NCBI GenBank assembly: GCA_019237945.1
Contig: JAFAOG010000409.1
Coordinates: 1 to 44,507, forward strand
Source: Deltaproteobacteria bacterium
GTDB taxonomy: Bacteria > Myxococcota_A > Polyangia > Haliangiales > Haliangiaceae
DNA: 44,507 nt
Direction: 5' to 3'
Part shown: positions 16,143-24,423 of the stretch, one piece after another
How positions within the stretch are numbered: the first letter of the stretch is position 1
Layout of the letters: each line of letters starts with the position of its first letter
Translations under genes and position numbers: made by a program
The notes under the pieces: generated by a model
What the model saw: only the letters and a program-made list of their open reading frames with translations
The model's database searches: none
Told to the model about the DNA's origin: nothing

Positions 16143-16745
16143 ATGCCGGAAACGCGGATCATCAAGCGCTACGCGAACCGCAAGCTCTACGATACAGAGC
16201 ACAGCCGGTACGTCACGCTCGACCAGATCAGCGAGATGATCCGCAACGGAGATGACGTCAAGATCGTCGACAACAAGACGAAAGAAGATCTGACGACCGT
16301 CACGCTCGCGCAGATCATCTTCGAAGAAGAGAAGAAGCAGCGCAGCTTCCTGCCGCTCGGTGCGATGCGCAACATCATCCAGAGCGGCGGCGAATGGTTT
16401 GCGGAGGCGCAGCGCCGCGTGCAGAGCATCCTGCCCGGCAAGCTCGGCAAGCACGACGAGGCGAGCGGCGAGGCGCCGCCGACCGAGGACACCGCCGATG
16501 CAGGCGACGAGGCCGCGCAGAAGAAGAAGAGCCTCGCCGCGCTGCGCGAGTGGGTCGACCACAGCAAGCACCGGCTCGAGGAGTGGCAGAAGCAGGTCGA
16601 CGCGAAGGTCCGCGGGACGATCGAGACGGTGCAGCACGCGGTCAACCCGCTGTCGGCCGTGCACAAGGACGTCAAGGTGCTCAGCGAGCGCATCGCCGAG
16701 CTCGAGACGAAGCTCCGCGAGCTAGAGACGCACGAGGAAAAGTAA
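16143..16745 (+). CDS. phaR: Polyhydroxyalkanoate synthesis regulator PhaR-type protein
   Basis: Residues 5-68 form the conserved PhaR/PhbF DNA-binding domain (RIIKRYANRKLYDTE, SRYVTLDQISEMIRNG, VDNKTKEDLTTVTLAQII). Family members bind both DNA and PHA granules and repress phasin genes. The C-terminal 100 residues are charged and coiled-coil-like (EEWQKQVDAKVRG, IAELETKLRELETHEEK), as in phasin-like tails. TAAGGAGAG gives a good ribosome-binding site. No phaC, phaA/B or phasin gene lies in the window, so the target is elsewhere or the protein has another role here. It converges with the large kinase gene at a 5-bp gap. Confidence 0.93.
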   Translation: MPETRIIKRYANRKLYDTEHSRYVTLDQISEMIRNGDDVKIVDNKTKEDLTTVTLAQIIFEEEKKQRSFLPLGAMRNIIQSGGEWFAEAQRRVQSILPGKLGKHDEASGEAPPTEDTADAGDEAAQKKKSLAALREWVDHSKHRLEEWQKQVDAKVRGTIETVQHAVNPLSAVHKDVKVLSERIAELETKLRELETHEEK

Positions 16746-16760
16746 CCTGCTTACTGCAGG
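16746..16760. terminator. Small hairpin between phaR and the kinase gene
   Basis: CCTGC-TTACT-GCAGG spans the gap between the two convergent stop codons (TAA 16743-16745 on plus; TAA read from 16753 on minus). A bidirectional weak terminator is possible; there is no T-tract. Confidence 0.3.
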
Positions 16761-19756
16761 TCCTTCGACATCGTCTCGGTCGACCCGGCCTTGATCGTCG
16801 TCGGGTACGTGAAACGGTCGTCGCCGATGACGAACGTGATCTTGTGCTTGCCCGGCGACAGCGCCAGCGCGTGGCCCGAGATCGGCGTCTTCATGCCGCT
16901 GTCGACGCCGTCGACGAGGATCTTCGCCGGCGGCTTGCTGAACACCTGCAGGTAGCCCTTCGTCGGATCGGCGGCGCCGGTATCGGTCGCCTTCGTCGTA
17001 TCGGTCGCCTTCGTCGTGTCGGGCGCCTTCGTCGTCGTCTTCGTCGTGTCGGTCTTGGTGACCTTCTGCGTCGTGTCGGGCGACTTCGTCGGCGTCTTCG
17101 TCTCCGGCGTCTTCGTCGTATCGGTCGCCTTCGTCTCCGTGGCTTTCGTCTCCGGCGTCTTCGTCTCCGGCGTCTTCGTCTCGGGCGTCTTCGTCGCGGT
17201 GGTCGTGGTCGTCGTCTTGTCGACGGTCGACGTCTTGGTGCTCGCCGAGCCCTTCGTGTCGGGCGGCTCGATGGCCGTCACCGATGCCGAGCCCTGACCC
17301 TCGGGCGCCTTCGTCGGCGTATCGGGCGCCTTGACCTCGGGCTTGGCCGCGGCGGAGCCGGCCGCGAGCTGCGGCGTCGTCGCCGAGCCTTGCGCGGTCG
17401 CGGATCCGGCGGCGCTGCCGGTGGCGGAGGGCGCGGCGGCGAGCACGCAGTCGAGCGTGGTCGTCTTGCCGCCCTCGAGCTGCACGATCGTGTCGCACGC
17501 GTTGACCGGGCCGACGATCTTGATGTGGTGCTTGCCCGCGCTGACGGGGACGTCCTGGCCGTCGGAGACGGTCATCGAGTCCTTGTCGTCGATCGCCATG
17601 CGGCCGCTGACGCCCGCGGTCATCTTCAGATGCACGGTCGCGATCGTCGACGGCGGCTGGTCCTTGTTGTCGCCCTTGTCGAGCACGAACATCTTGACGA
17701 CGAGGAACGCGACCAGCACGAGCGCGGCGATGCCGACGCCGATGCCGATGTCGCGCGCGAGCGTCGACTTCTTGCCCTCACCGACCTGCTGCTCGAGCGG
17801 CGGCGCCGACATCGGACCGCTCGAGTACCCGCCGTACGGCTGCTGCGGCTGGCCGTAGGCGCCGGGATACGGTTGCTGCGGGTAGCCCGGGTTCGCCGGG
17901 TACTGCTGCGGCTGTTGCTGCTGCCAGCCACCGGACGCCGCATTTTGGTGCATCGGCATCGGCTGGCCCGGATACGACTGATCGTTCGGGTTTGGCGACG
18001 GGCGATAGCCCTGCTGCGGGCCGCTGCCGTAGTTGCCGAGGCCGGGAGGCGCTTGCACGCCGAGCACGGTCTTGGCCGGCGCGTTGTTGTTCGCGAGCGC
18101 GTTCTGCGCACCGACGGCGACGGCGCCTGGCGTGCCCATCGCCATCTGCGTCGGCTGCGAGGCGTTGAAGCCGGGCTGCTGGCCATACGGCGGCGACGCG
18201 ACGGCCGGCTGATACGCGGGCACGTCGTTCGCGGTCTGCGCGTTCGGCGACGACGCCGGTGCCATCGGCATCGGATGCGGCCGGCTCTGCTGCGACGGCC
18301 CGCTGTGCGCGGAAGCCGCCATCGGCGCGGGCACCCCCGACTCGCCGGGACGCTGCGTGCTCGGCCGGCCGGGCGGCGGCTTGGGAGGCGCCTTGCCGAG
18401 AGGCTGCTGCAGATCGCGAACGCTCGCCGGGGAAGCCGCACGCGGGGGCGCCGGCGCGGGCGGCATCGTCGCCGGATCGTCGCCGAAGATCTCGGTCGGC
18501 TGTTCCTCGCCGAAGTCGCCGCTGTCGTCGTCATCCTTGACGGTCCCCGCCCTCGCGGCGGGCAGATTTGTCGGCGGCGTGGTCGTCGCTTGCGACGCGG
18601 CGGATTTGCGCGCGTTCGACGGCGCCTGCGAGACGTCGGGCGCGGCGTTCATCGCCGCTTCCATTTCTTCGAAGCTCGGGCCGCCGAGCATCGTCGAGTC
18701 GCCTTCCGGCGCGCCGGCCTCGCCGAGGTGCTCGACGACATCGAGCTTGGCCTCCGCGGCTGGCACGCCGGCGATCAGACCATCGCGGCCGACGCGCTTG
18801 TACTGCTCGAGCTGACCGCGCTCGCGCTCGATCTCCGCAGCGAAGATCTCCTTGAGCCAGCTCGACAGCGACTTCGCCGTGAACACGACGTCCTGGCCCA
18901 TCAGGTACTGCTGCAGGTCAGCGAGCATCTCGCTGCACCACTGGTAGCGATCGTCGACGTCCTTCGCGAGCGCCTTGAGGATCACCTTCTCGACCTGCTC
19001 GGGGATCGCGGGATTGACGGCGCGCGGCGGCTGGATGTCGACGTTGCGGACCTTCTCCAGCGTCGAGAAATCGGTCTCGCCCTGGAACAGACGCTCGCCG
19101 GTGAGGCACTCGTAGAGCATCGTGCCGAGCGCGAAGATGTCGCTGCGGCGATCGAGCGGCAGGCCGCGGACCTGCTCGGGCGACATGTACCCGAACTTGC
19201 CCTTGAGCACGCCGGCCATCGTGCGCGAGTTGCGGCTCGTCGCCTTCGCGATGCCGAAGTCGATGACCTTGACCTCGCCCTCGTAGCTGACGAGCACGTT
19301 TTGCGGCGAGCAATCGCGGTGCACGATCTCGAGCGGGCGGCCGAGCGGATCGCGCTTGCGGTGCGCGTAGTCGAGACCCTCGAGGACCTTCGCGATCGCG
19401 AAGCACGCCATCGGAATCGGGATCTGCTGCTTGAGCTTGCGGACGCGATTCTGGATCTGGAGCAGGTCCTTGCCCCAGATGTATTCCATCGCGATGAAGT
19501 GAGAGCCGTCGATGCGGCCGAGCTCGAAGATCTGGCAGATGTTCGCGTGGGCGAGCTGCCCCGCGATCTTCGCTTCATCGATGAACATCTTGATGAAGTC
19601 GCGGTCCTCGCCCATCGTCGGGAGGATCCGCTTGATGGCGATGATCTTCTCGAAGCCTTCGACACCGTAGGACTTCGCCTTGAAGACCTCGGCCATGCCG
19701 CCGACCGAAATGCGGTCCAGCAGCAGGTATTTCCCGAAGGGAACGGGTTGCCTCAC
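16751..19756 (-). CDS. Membrane-anchored Ser/Thr protein kinase with PEGA-like extracytoplasmic tail
   Basis: This 1001-residue protein starts at GTG (KYLLLDRISVGGMAEVFKAK). The N-terminal Hanks-type kinase (about 8-290) has Lys42 (AIKRILP), the catalytic loop IVHRDCSPQNVLV (Asp148), DFG at 166-168 and the GKFGYMSPEQ activation segment, so it should be active. A Pro/Gln/Gly-rich linker with FHA-bait-like Thr residues runs to about 660, then one membrane helix at about 669-692. Outside the membrane lie beta-rich PEGA-like parts (one near 710-760 and one at the C-terminus, with PPAKILVDGVDSGMKTPISG). A Thr/Lys/Pro repeat stretch separates them. It would sense an envelope signal. No ligand can be named. 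Confidence 0.93.
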   Translation of the reverse strand: MRQPVPFGKYLLLDRISVGGMAEVFKAKSYGVEGFEKIIAIKRILPTMGEDRDFIKMFIDEAKIAGQLAHANICQIFELGRIDGSHFIAMEYIWGKDLLQIQNRVRKLKQQIPIPMACFAIAKVLEGLDYAHRKRDPLGRPLEIVHRDCSPQNVLVSYEGEVKVIDFGIAKATSRNSRTMAGVLKGKFGYMSPEQVRGLPLDRRSDIFALGTMLYECLTGERLFQGETDFSTLEKVRNVDIQPPRAVNPAIPEQVEKVILKALAKDVDDRYQWCSEMLADLQQYLMGQDVVFTAKSLSSWLKEIFAAEIERERGQLEQYKRVGRDGLIAGVPAAEAKLDVVEHLGEAGAPEGDSTMLGGPSFEEMEAAMNAAPDVSQAPSNARKSAASQATTTPPTNLPAARAGTVKDDDDSGDFGEEQPTEIFGDDPATMPPAPAPPRAASPASVRDLQQPLGKAPPKPPPGRPSTQRPGESGVPAPMAASAHSGPSQQSRPHPMPMAPASSPNAQTANDVPAYQPAVASPPYGQQPGFNASQPTQMAMGTPGAVAVGAQNALANNNAPAKTVLGVQAPPGLGNYGSGPQQGYRPSPNPNDQSYPGQPMPMHQNAASGGWQQQQPQQYPANPGYPQQPYPGAYGQPQQPYGGYSSGPMSAPPLEQQVGEGKKSTLARDIGIGVGIAALVLVAFLVVKMFVLDKGDNKDQPPSTIATVHLKMTAGVSGRMAIDDKDSMTVSDGQDVPVSAGKHHIKIVGPVNACDTIVQLEGGKTTTLDCVLAAAPSATGSAAGSATAQGSATTPQLAAGSAAAKPEVKAPDTPTKAPEGQGSASVTAIEPPDTKGSASTKTSTVDKTTTTTTATKTPETKTPETKTPETKATETKATDTTKTPETKTPTKSPDTTQKVTKTDTTKTTTKAPDTTKATDTTKATDTGAADPTKGYLQVFSKPPAKILVDGVDSGMKTPISGHALALSPGKHKITFVIGDDRFTYPTTIKAGSTETMSKDLQ
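16978..17240. repeat. Coding tandem repeats in the kinase tail
   Basis: Degenerate 15-bp units encode a Lys/Thr/Pro/Glu/Asp-rich stretch (KTPET, TKATD) at about residues 839-926 of the kinase. Three near-identical copies of TTCGTCTCCGGCGTC run at 17145-17189 (plus strand). The number of units could change by slippage, altering the length of the periplasmic stalk. Confidence 0.75.
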
Positions 19757-19849
19757 CTGAACGAAATCGTACTCAAAAACGAGGGCACCTGGCCACAGGT
19801 TTGCGACGACAACTCGGCTCTGGCCACGCGTCCAGTGGACTTCAAACCA

Positions 19850-19864
19850 GGGGCTGTAGCCCCC
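19850..19864 (-). terminator. GC hairpin after the 245-residue membrane protein gene
   Basis: GGGGC-TGTA-GCCCC lies four bases beyond the TGA of the gene ending at 19868. On the minus strand the sequence that follows is CTGGTTTGAAG, with only a short T run. It probably ends the six-gene signalling-envelope unit before the kinase gene. Confidence 0.45.
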
Positions 19865-19867
19865 GAT

Positions 19868-20605
19868 TCAGAAAGATCCTGCGATCCCGAATGTCGTGGA
19901 GCCATCACCGCCGGGCGCGACGTACGGCTCGAGTGAGAGCGCGCGCGTGCGGCGACGATAGCCGACCACTCCGTCGTACATGCCGTACGCGAGCACCGCG
20001 ATCGCGCCGATACCCGACGCGATGTTCACGCTCTGCAGCCGCTGCGCGGCGCGGTAGTGATTCGTGCCCGACGCGTCGCACGTCGAGCCGACGTCGTGGC
20101 ACCACGAGCGCAGCACGAGGTAGCTCGTGACGTTCGTGATCGCGAACGCGCCGAACAGCGAACCGATCACGATCCCCTTCGTCGTCTCGCCATTCTGCAG
20201 CTGCGACGCGACGGGAATCGGCGCGATGTACCAGCGCAGCTTGCCGCGCGTGTGCGTGCGCAGCTCGGCGGCATGGCTCGCGCGCACGCCGTCGAAGAAG
20301 CTGACGACCTCGGGCGGATAGAGCGCCGGATCGAGGTGGCCTTCGAGGTCGATGCGCAGGTACGCGAGGAAGTGAAACTCGGCGGCGTTCTTGTCGCCGT
20401 GGAAGAACGCGGCGAGGCCGGCCAGCCGGTGCGCCTCCGCGAGATCCGCAGGCTGCAGCGAATTCGCGAGCAACGGAGCGACGGCCGCCGAGACCTTGTC
20501 CCAGTCGCCCTGCGTCGCGGCGGTGTTCGCGTCGCGCAGCGTGCTTGCCGGATCCGCGGCGGCGACGGCGGTGAGCAGCGCGAGGATCGCGAGGGCCTTC
20601 ACCAC
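19868..20605 (-). CDS. Signal-peptide protein with TPR-like region and two membrane segments
   Basis: From GTG, 245 residues begin with VKALAILALLTAVAAA, a signal peptide. Residues 20-115 look like helix pairs (LRDANTAATQGDWDKV, EAHRLAGLAAFFHGDKNA). Two hydrophobic segments (GIVIGSLFGAFAITNVTSYLVL and ASGIGAIAVLAYGMYDGVVG) follow, and the end is FGIAGSF with a final Phe. Short TPR-plus-membrane proteins of this kind are common and uncharacterised in myxobacteria. It starts seven bases inside the end of the preceding secreted-protein gene, so it belongs to that operon. Function unknown. Confidence 0.82.
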   Translation of the reverse strand: MVKALAILALLTAVAAADPASTLRDANTAATQGDWDKVSAAVAPLLANSLQPADLAEAHRLAGLAAFFHGDKNAAEFHFLAYLRIDLEGHLDPALYPPEVVSFFDGVRASHAAELRTHTRGKLRWYIAPIPVASQLQNGETTKGIVIGSLFGAFAITNVTSYLVLRSWCHDVGSTCDASGTNHYRAAQRLQSVNIASGIGAIAVLAYGMYDGVVGYRRRTRALSLEPYVAPGGDGSTTFGIAGSF

Positions 20606-21465
20606 GACGGGATCGCCTTCTTGAGATGCGGCGTGACGATCGCGAAGACCTCACGCGCGGTGCGGGCCGCGAGCGCATCGGACGCGATGCCCTTGTCGCC
20701 GACGACGGTATCGGTGCGCACGACGCGGTCGAACACGACCTGCCCCTTCGCGAGGATCCGCACGCGGACACGAGCGCGCGCCGACGGGATGTTACCGGGC
20801 AGCGTCGTGTAGCCGAGCACCTCGAAGCCGAACGCGACGTCGTAGCTGTTCGCGTTCGTCGGGCCGAGCATGTCGACGAGCGTGTTCGGCAGCGGGCGGA
20901 CCGCGCGATGCGCCCACGGCTGGAATTCCGTCGACAGCGCGCCGGCGAGCGGATCGGTCGACGCGCCATGCACGACCAGCAGCACCGGCGACGGCTCGGG
21001 CTTCGGCCGCGGCAACCGGTGGTCGACGCGCGGCGGCGTGGTCGTCGTCGCGGGGGGTGGCTCGACATGCAGCGCATCGAGCTGCGCGCGCACGGCCGGC
21101 AGCACCTGGCTCGACAGCTGCTCGGTCGCGTCGCTGACACTCGCGGCGGTCGCGGGCAGCGTCGCGAGCACGGTGCCGGCGCGCGCGTCGCGGATGCGCA
21201 GCGTCAGCGTGATGTGATCGCCCTTGCCGGTGATCGTACCGTCGACGATCAGCCGCGCCTTCGTCGGTACCGCCATCTTCGGGCCCACGACGACGACATC
21301 GATCTGTCCCGCGGCGAGCGCGCGCGAGACCTCGCTCGCGACCGACTGGCTGTACAGCTCGAGCTTCGCGTCGGCGTCGAGCGGCAGCAGCGCGACCGCA
21401 TCGTCGTCGGCACGTGCCGGGCGAACGAGCCCGAGCAGCAAGACGAAGGCGACGAGCCAGCGCAT
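20599..21465 (-). CDS. Secreted/periplasmic protein with TolB-N/CsgG-like N-terminal half
   Basis: A 288-residue precursor with signal peptide MRWLVAFVLLLGLVRPARA. The first half (DAVALLPLDADAKLELYSQ, SRALAAGQIDVVVVGP, LIVDGTITGKGDHITLTLRIRDA) resembles the alpha/beta domain found at the N-terminus of TolB and in CsgG-like lipoproteins, which assemble in the envelope. A Pro-rich hinge follows, then a second beta-rich half (SYDVAFGFEVLGYTT, ARARVRVRILAKGQVVFDRV). It begins 9 bp after the previous gene and overlaps the next by 7 bp. The similarity is by pattern only and would need a profile search to firm up. Confidence 0.8.
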   Translation of the reverse strand: MRWLVAFVLLLGLVRPARADDDAVALLPLDADAKLELYSQSVASEVSRALAAGQIDVVVVGPKMAVPTKARLIVDGTITGKGDHITLTLRIRDARAGTVLATLPATAASVSDATEQLSSQVLPAVRAQLDALHVEPPPATTTTPPRVDHRLPRPKPEPSPVLLVVHGASTDPLAGALSTEFQPWAHRAVRPLPNTLVDMLGPTNANSYDVAFGFEVLGYTTLPGNIPSARARVRVRILAKGQVVFDRVVRTDTVVGDKGIASDALAARTAREVFAIVTPHLKKAIPSW

Positions 21466-21474
21466 ACGGCGATC

Positions 21475-23211
21475 CTACATCGCCCCGGGATCGGGGATGC
21501 CGACCGCGTACGTGCTCGTCTGCGTCGAGGCGGTCTCGCCGAGCGGCCGCGTCGACGGGCCGGCGGTCAGCGGGAAGACCTGGATCGACGCACCGATCAC
21601 GGGATTCGCGTTGCCGATCACGCTGACGCCGCCCGACAGCTTGAGCGCCTTGCCGAGCAGCGCGGTCGTCGGCACGCCACCGGCCGTGACATCGGCCAGC
21701 GACAGCGGCGCCGAGTGCGCGTGCGGATCGCTGAACGTGACGTCGTAGTGGCCGCCGGTCGCGAGCTGCAGCGAGTAGGCGCCGTTGCCGCCCGACAGCG
21801 TCACGAGCTGCGGCACGCCGGCAACCGCGAGGTCACCGACGGGCGTCGCCTCGACGAGGCCGCCGACCAGCGTCGCACCGCTGCCGTCGACGATCGTGCC
21901 GCTCACCACCGACGGCGTCGGCGCATTGATCGTCTGCGCGGGGCACGCCGACGTATCGAGCGCGCTGAGCGACAGGTCGCCGCCACCGAGATCGACGACC
22001 GCCGACAGCGCGCCGCGCGGCACGAGCACGGCTCCCAGCTTGCCGGTTCCGTCGGCGGTCGCGGCGATCCGCACGGTGCCCTGCGCAGCGGCGCCGCCGA
22101 TCGTGCCCGCGCTCGCGAGCGTGCCGACGACGGTGACCGCGGCGCCAGGCTCGGCGGTCGCGCCGCGCTTGACGGGTGTGTTCGCGAGCGAGCACGCCGC
22201 GGTGTTCGCATACTGGATCGTCACGTTCGCGCCAAACGCACCGGTCGCCGTCAGCGTTGGCAGGCCGCGGCCGGACGGCGGGGCGACGGTGACATCGAAC
22301 GTCGCGCTCGTCGCGAGAGAGGTGCGAACCGTGAAGCTGCCGTCGGCGGCGGTCGTCGCGAGCGTCGACGGAACTCCGTTGCTCGTGAATTGCACCTGCG
22401 CGCCGGCGAGCGCGGCGCCGCTGCCGTCCTTGACGATGCCGGCGATCGCGTTGCCGGCGCTGACGTCGAGCGTCGTCGTCTGCACGGTCCAGTTGAGCAG
22501 CGCGGGCGCGAGCCCCGGCACCATCGGCACGACGAGCACCTGGTGGTTCTGGCCGAGCAGCTCCGTCGAGAACCCGCCACCGGCGCCCGAGAACACCTCG
22601 ACGTAGCCCGTCGGCGACGACACCGGCATGAACCGCAGGTACGCCGCGACGCCGGTCGCGCCGTTCTTGACGCTGCCGTTGATCGCGAGCCCCGGATCGA
22701 GCACGAGATCGCGCGTGACGTCGGCGCCGCCCATCACCTGGATGATCGAATCCTGCGGCGGCGCGCCGGCACCGCTCGGCGGCGTGATGCGAACACGATA
22801 ATCGGCGGTGTGCGCGCCGGGCTGCGAGACGTGCAGCATCGTGGTCAGATCGGGACACAACGTGCCGGAGCTGACCTGCACGACGACCGGATAATCGCCG
22901 GGGACCGGAACGAGAAAGTCGACCATGCTGCCGTCGGTTGACTCGGGCGTCAGCGTGACCGGCTGCCCCGTCGGATCATGGACCGTCCACGTGAACATCG
23001 GCACGCCCGCGTTGCCGAACACATGCGCTTCCGCGCGGACGGGTGCGGTCGCATCGGCGACTGGGTGCGGCGGGTTGAACACCGGAACGATCTGGCAGCC
23101 GGCGCCGTCGCCGGGCGCCGCGTCGTTGCTCGCGTTACCATCGGGCTGGATCCCGTGGCTGTCGCCGCCGGCGCCACACGCGGCGAGCAGGACGAGCGCG
23201 AGCCGCTTCAT
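21475..23211 (-). CDS. Large lipoprotein with carboxypeptidase-regulatory-like domains
   Basis: MKRLALVLLAACGAGG gives a lipobox Cys12, and GGAGGTG supplies a ribosome-binding site. The 578-residue protein is almost wholly beta-sandwich-like. An Ig-like N-terminal part is followed by at least two modules of the carboxypeptidase-regulatory type (IVKDGSGAALAGAQVQFTS ... ADGSFTVRTS; TIVDGSGATLVGGLVEATP ... GNGAYSLQLATGGHYDVTF). Such modules are structural or adhesive and carry no catalytic residues. The ATG overlaps the TGA of the preceding Ig-like lipoprotein gene by four bases, so the two are coupled and likely form a surface pair. Confidence 0.85.
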   Translation of the reverse strand: MKRLALVLLAACGAGGDSHGIQPDGNASNDAAPGDGAGCQIVPVFNPPHPVADATAPVRAEAHVFGNAGVPMFTWTVHDPTGQPVTLTPESTDGSMVDFLVPVPGDYPVVVQVSSGTLCPDLTTMLHVSQPGAHTADYRVRITPPSGAGAPPQDSIIQVMGGADVTRDLVLDPGLAINGSVKNGATGVAAYLRFMPVSSPTGYVEVFSGAGGGFSTELLGQNHQVLVVPMVPGLAPALLNWTVQTTTLDVSAGNAIAGIVKDGSGAALAGAQVQFTSNGVPSTLATTAADGSFTVRTSLATSATFDVTVAPPSGRGLPTLTATGAFGANVTIQYANTAACSLANTPVKRGATAEPGAAVTVVGTLASAGTIGGAAAQGTVRIAATADGTGKLGAVLVPRGALSAVVDLGGGDLSLSALDTSACPAQTINAPTPSVVSGTIVDGSGATLVGGLVEATPVGDLAVAGVPQLVTLSGGNGAYSLQLATGGHYDVTFSDPHAHSAPLSLADVTAGGVPTTALLGKALKLSGGVSVIGNANPVIGASIQVFPLTAGPSTRPLGETASTQTSTYAVGIPDPGAM

Positions 23212-24332
23212 CGCACCTCCACGCGCCACGTCTGGCGCTGGATGCACGCGTCACCGGTCAGGCTGCAGGTCGGCGCGTTCGCGGCGCAGCCGGCGAGGCT
23301 GCGGTTGTTGCGATCGTTGACCTCGACGCGCACCTCGACAATATCGCCCGGCGCGTAGCTCGCCGGATCGACGAGCACGTGGTTCGTCGTCGAGACCGGG
23401 ACGCGCGTCGTGCCGCCGGGCGGCAAGATCGTCCACGAGAACGTCGTCAGGCCGGTGATCGGATCCCCGCTCGCGGGGTAGACGTCGAGGTCATCGTCGA
23501 CGACGAGCGCCTGGAACTGGGTCGCCTGATCGAGCGGATACGTCTGGCCGGTCGGCGGCACGATCGGCGCGACCTGCTCGAGGCATGGCGGGCGATCCGC
23601 GAACACGTCGATCGGCACGTCGGTCATCGCCGTCATGCCGAGCGGATCGGTCGCGACGATCTGGACGTCCCAGCTGCCGGCGCCGTGCGGCACGAGCACC
23701 TTGCCGAACTGCGCGAGCTCGGGGTGCATCGGATCCGCGGGCACGTTCGCAATGTCGGTGAGCGTGAACGCGGGCTGGCTCGCCGGCGAGAACACGGTCC
23801 ACGCGAGCGCGGGCGGCGGCATGATGCCGTCGTCGGGATCGCCGACCGCCGCGAAGATGTTCACCGGCTGATCGACGACATACGCGCGATGAAACGCCTT
23901 GCTCGCGACGACCGTGGGCCCGCGATCGCCGAGCGGGATGATCAGCTGCTGGATCGGCTTGGCCGTCGCCTCGTGCGTGTCGGAGACCTCGAGATCGACA
24001 AGCACGCTCTGCGCCGGATCGCCGGTCGCGCGCAGCCGCGGCACGTCGAACGAGAACGTCTTCAACAGGCCCTGCAGATACGGCACCTGATCGCAGCCGC
24101 CCGCCGCGCCGACGCCGAGTTGCGCATCGGTGCATGCGTAGGCGCGCCACTTGTACGCGAGCGGGTCGTTGTCGGGGTCGTTCGACTCGGCGCTGAGGTC
24201 GACATGGTCGCCGCGATAGACGACCGCGCTCGGCTGGCCGTCGATGCGCGCGCTCGGCCGCTGGTTCAGGGGCTCCGTGTAGAAGCACCCGGGCACCAGA
24301 CCGGCGACCGCGACGACAGCAGCGAGCCTCAC
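23208..24332 (-). CDS. Ig/PKD-like surface lipoprotein
   Basis: I chose GTG at 24332 because GGAG lies four bases upstream. It gives the signal MRLAAVVAVAGLVPGCFY with lipobox Cys16; a longer frame would bury the signal behind about 55 polar residues. The 374-residue product contains PKD-like repeats: RIDGQPSAVVYRGDHVDLSA with DPDNDPLAYKWRAYAC, AAVGDPDDGIMPPPALAWTV, and a third with LVVDDDLDVYPASGDP / FSWTILPPGG. These are protein-protein or carbohydrate contact domains. Its stop overlaps the next lipoprotein start. It lies 91 bp downstream of the Ser/Thr kinase gene. Confidence 0.84.
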   Translation of the reverse strand: MRLAAVVAVAGLVPGCFYTEPLNQRPSARIDGQPSAVVYRGDHVDLSAESNDPDNDPLAYKWRAYACTDAQLGVGAAGGCDQVPYLQGLLKTFSFDVPRLRATGDPAQSVLVDLEVSDTHEATAKPIQQLIIPLGDRGPTVVASKAFHRAYVVDQPVNIFAAVGDPDDGIMPPPALAWTVFSPASQPAFTLTDIANVPADPMHPELAQFGKVLVPHGAGSWDVQIVATDPLGMTAMTDVPIDVFADRPPCLEQVAPIVPPTGQTYPLDQATQFQALVVDDDLDVYPASGDPITGLTTFSWTILPPGGTTRVPVSTTNHVLVDPASYAPGDIVEVRVEVNDRNNRSLAGCAANAPTCSLTGDACIQRQTWRVEVR

Positions 24333-24423
24333 GAGGCTCCATCGTTCTGCAACCGCCCTGCCACGCGCAAGTGCTGGAATCACGAAGCGCCGCGGCACGG
24401 ACCCTGACAGGGTTGTCGCGTTT

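Noticed and set aside
16978-17240. Repeats that might suggest a CRISPR array
   Set aside because: The units are 15 bp, contiguous, in frame with the kinase gene and lack spacers, so they are coding low-complexity repeats.
19800-19880. Possible selenocysteine tRNA: TGGACTTCAAACC followed by GGGGC-TGTA-GCCCC looks like an anticodon loop with UCA and a long variable arm
   Set aside because: The anticodon stem pairs only three bases, no T-arm (GTTCGATTC) or acceptor stem is found, and the 3' part would run into the end of a coding gene. A tRNAscan/Infernal run with no hit would confirm the rejection; a hit would make this a tRNA-Sec remnant.
16394-19936. A plus-strand open frame of about 1180 codons antisense to the large kinase gene
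   Set aside because: Its translation is almost only Arg/Leu/Ala/Asp, as expected for the complement of a GC-rich gene. The minus strand carries clear kinase motifs. Similar long antisense frames (for example 20626-22941, 9976-11586 on its 5' half, 42146-44221) were rejected for the same reason.
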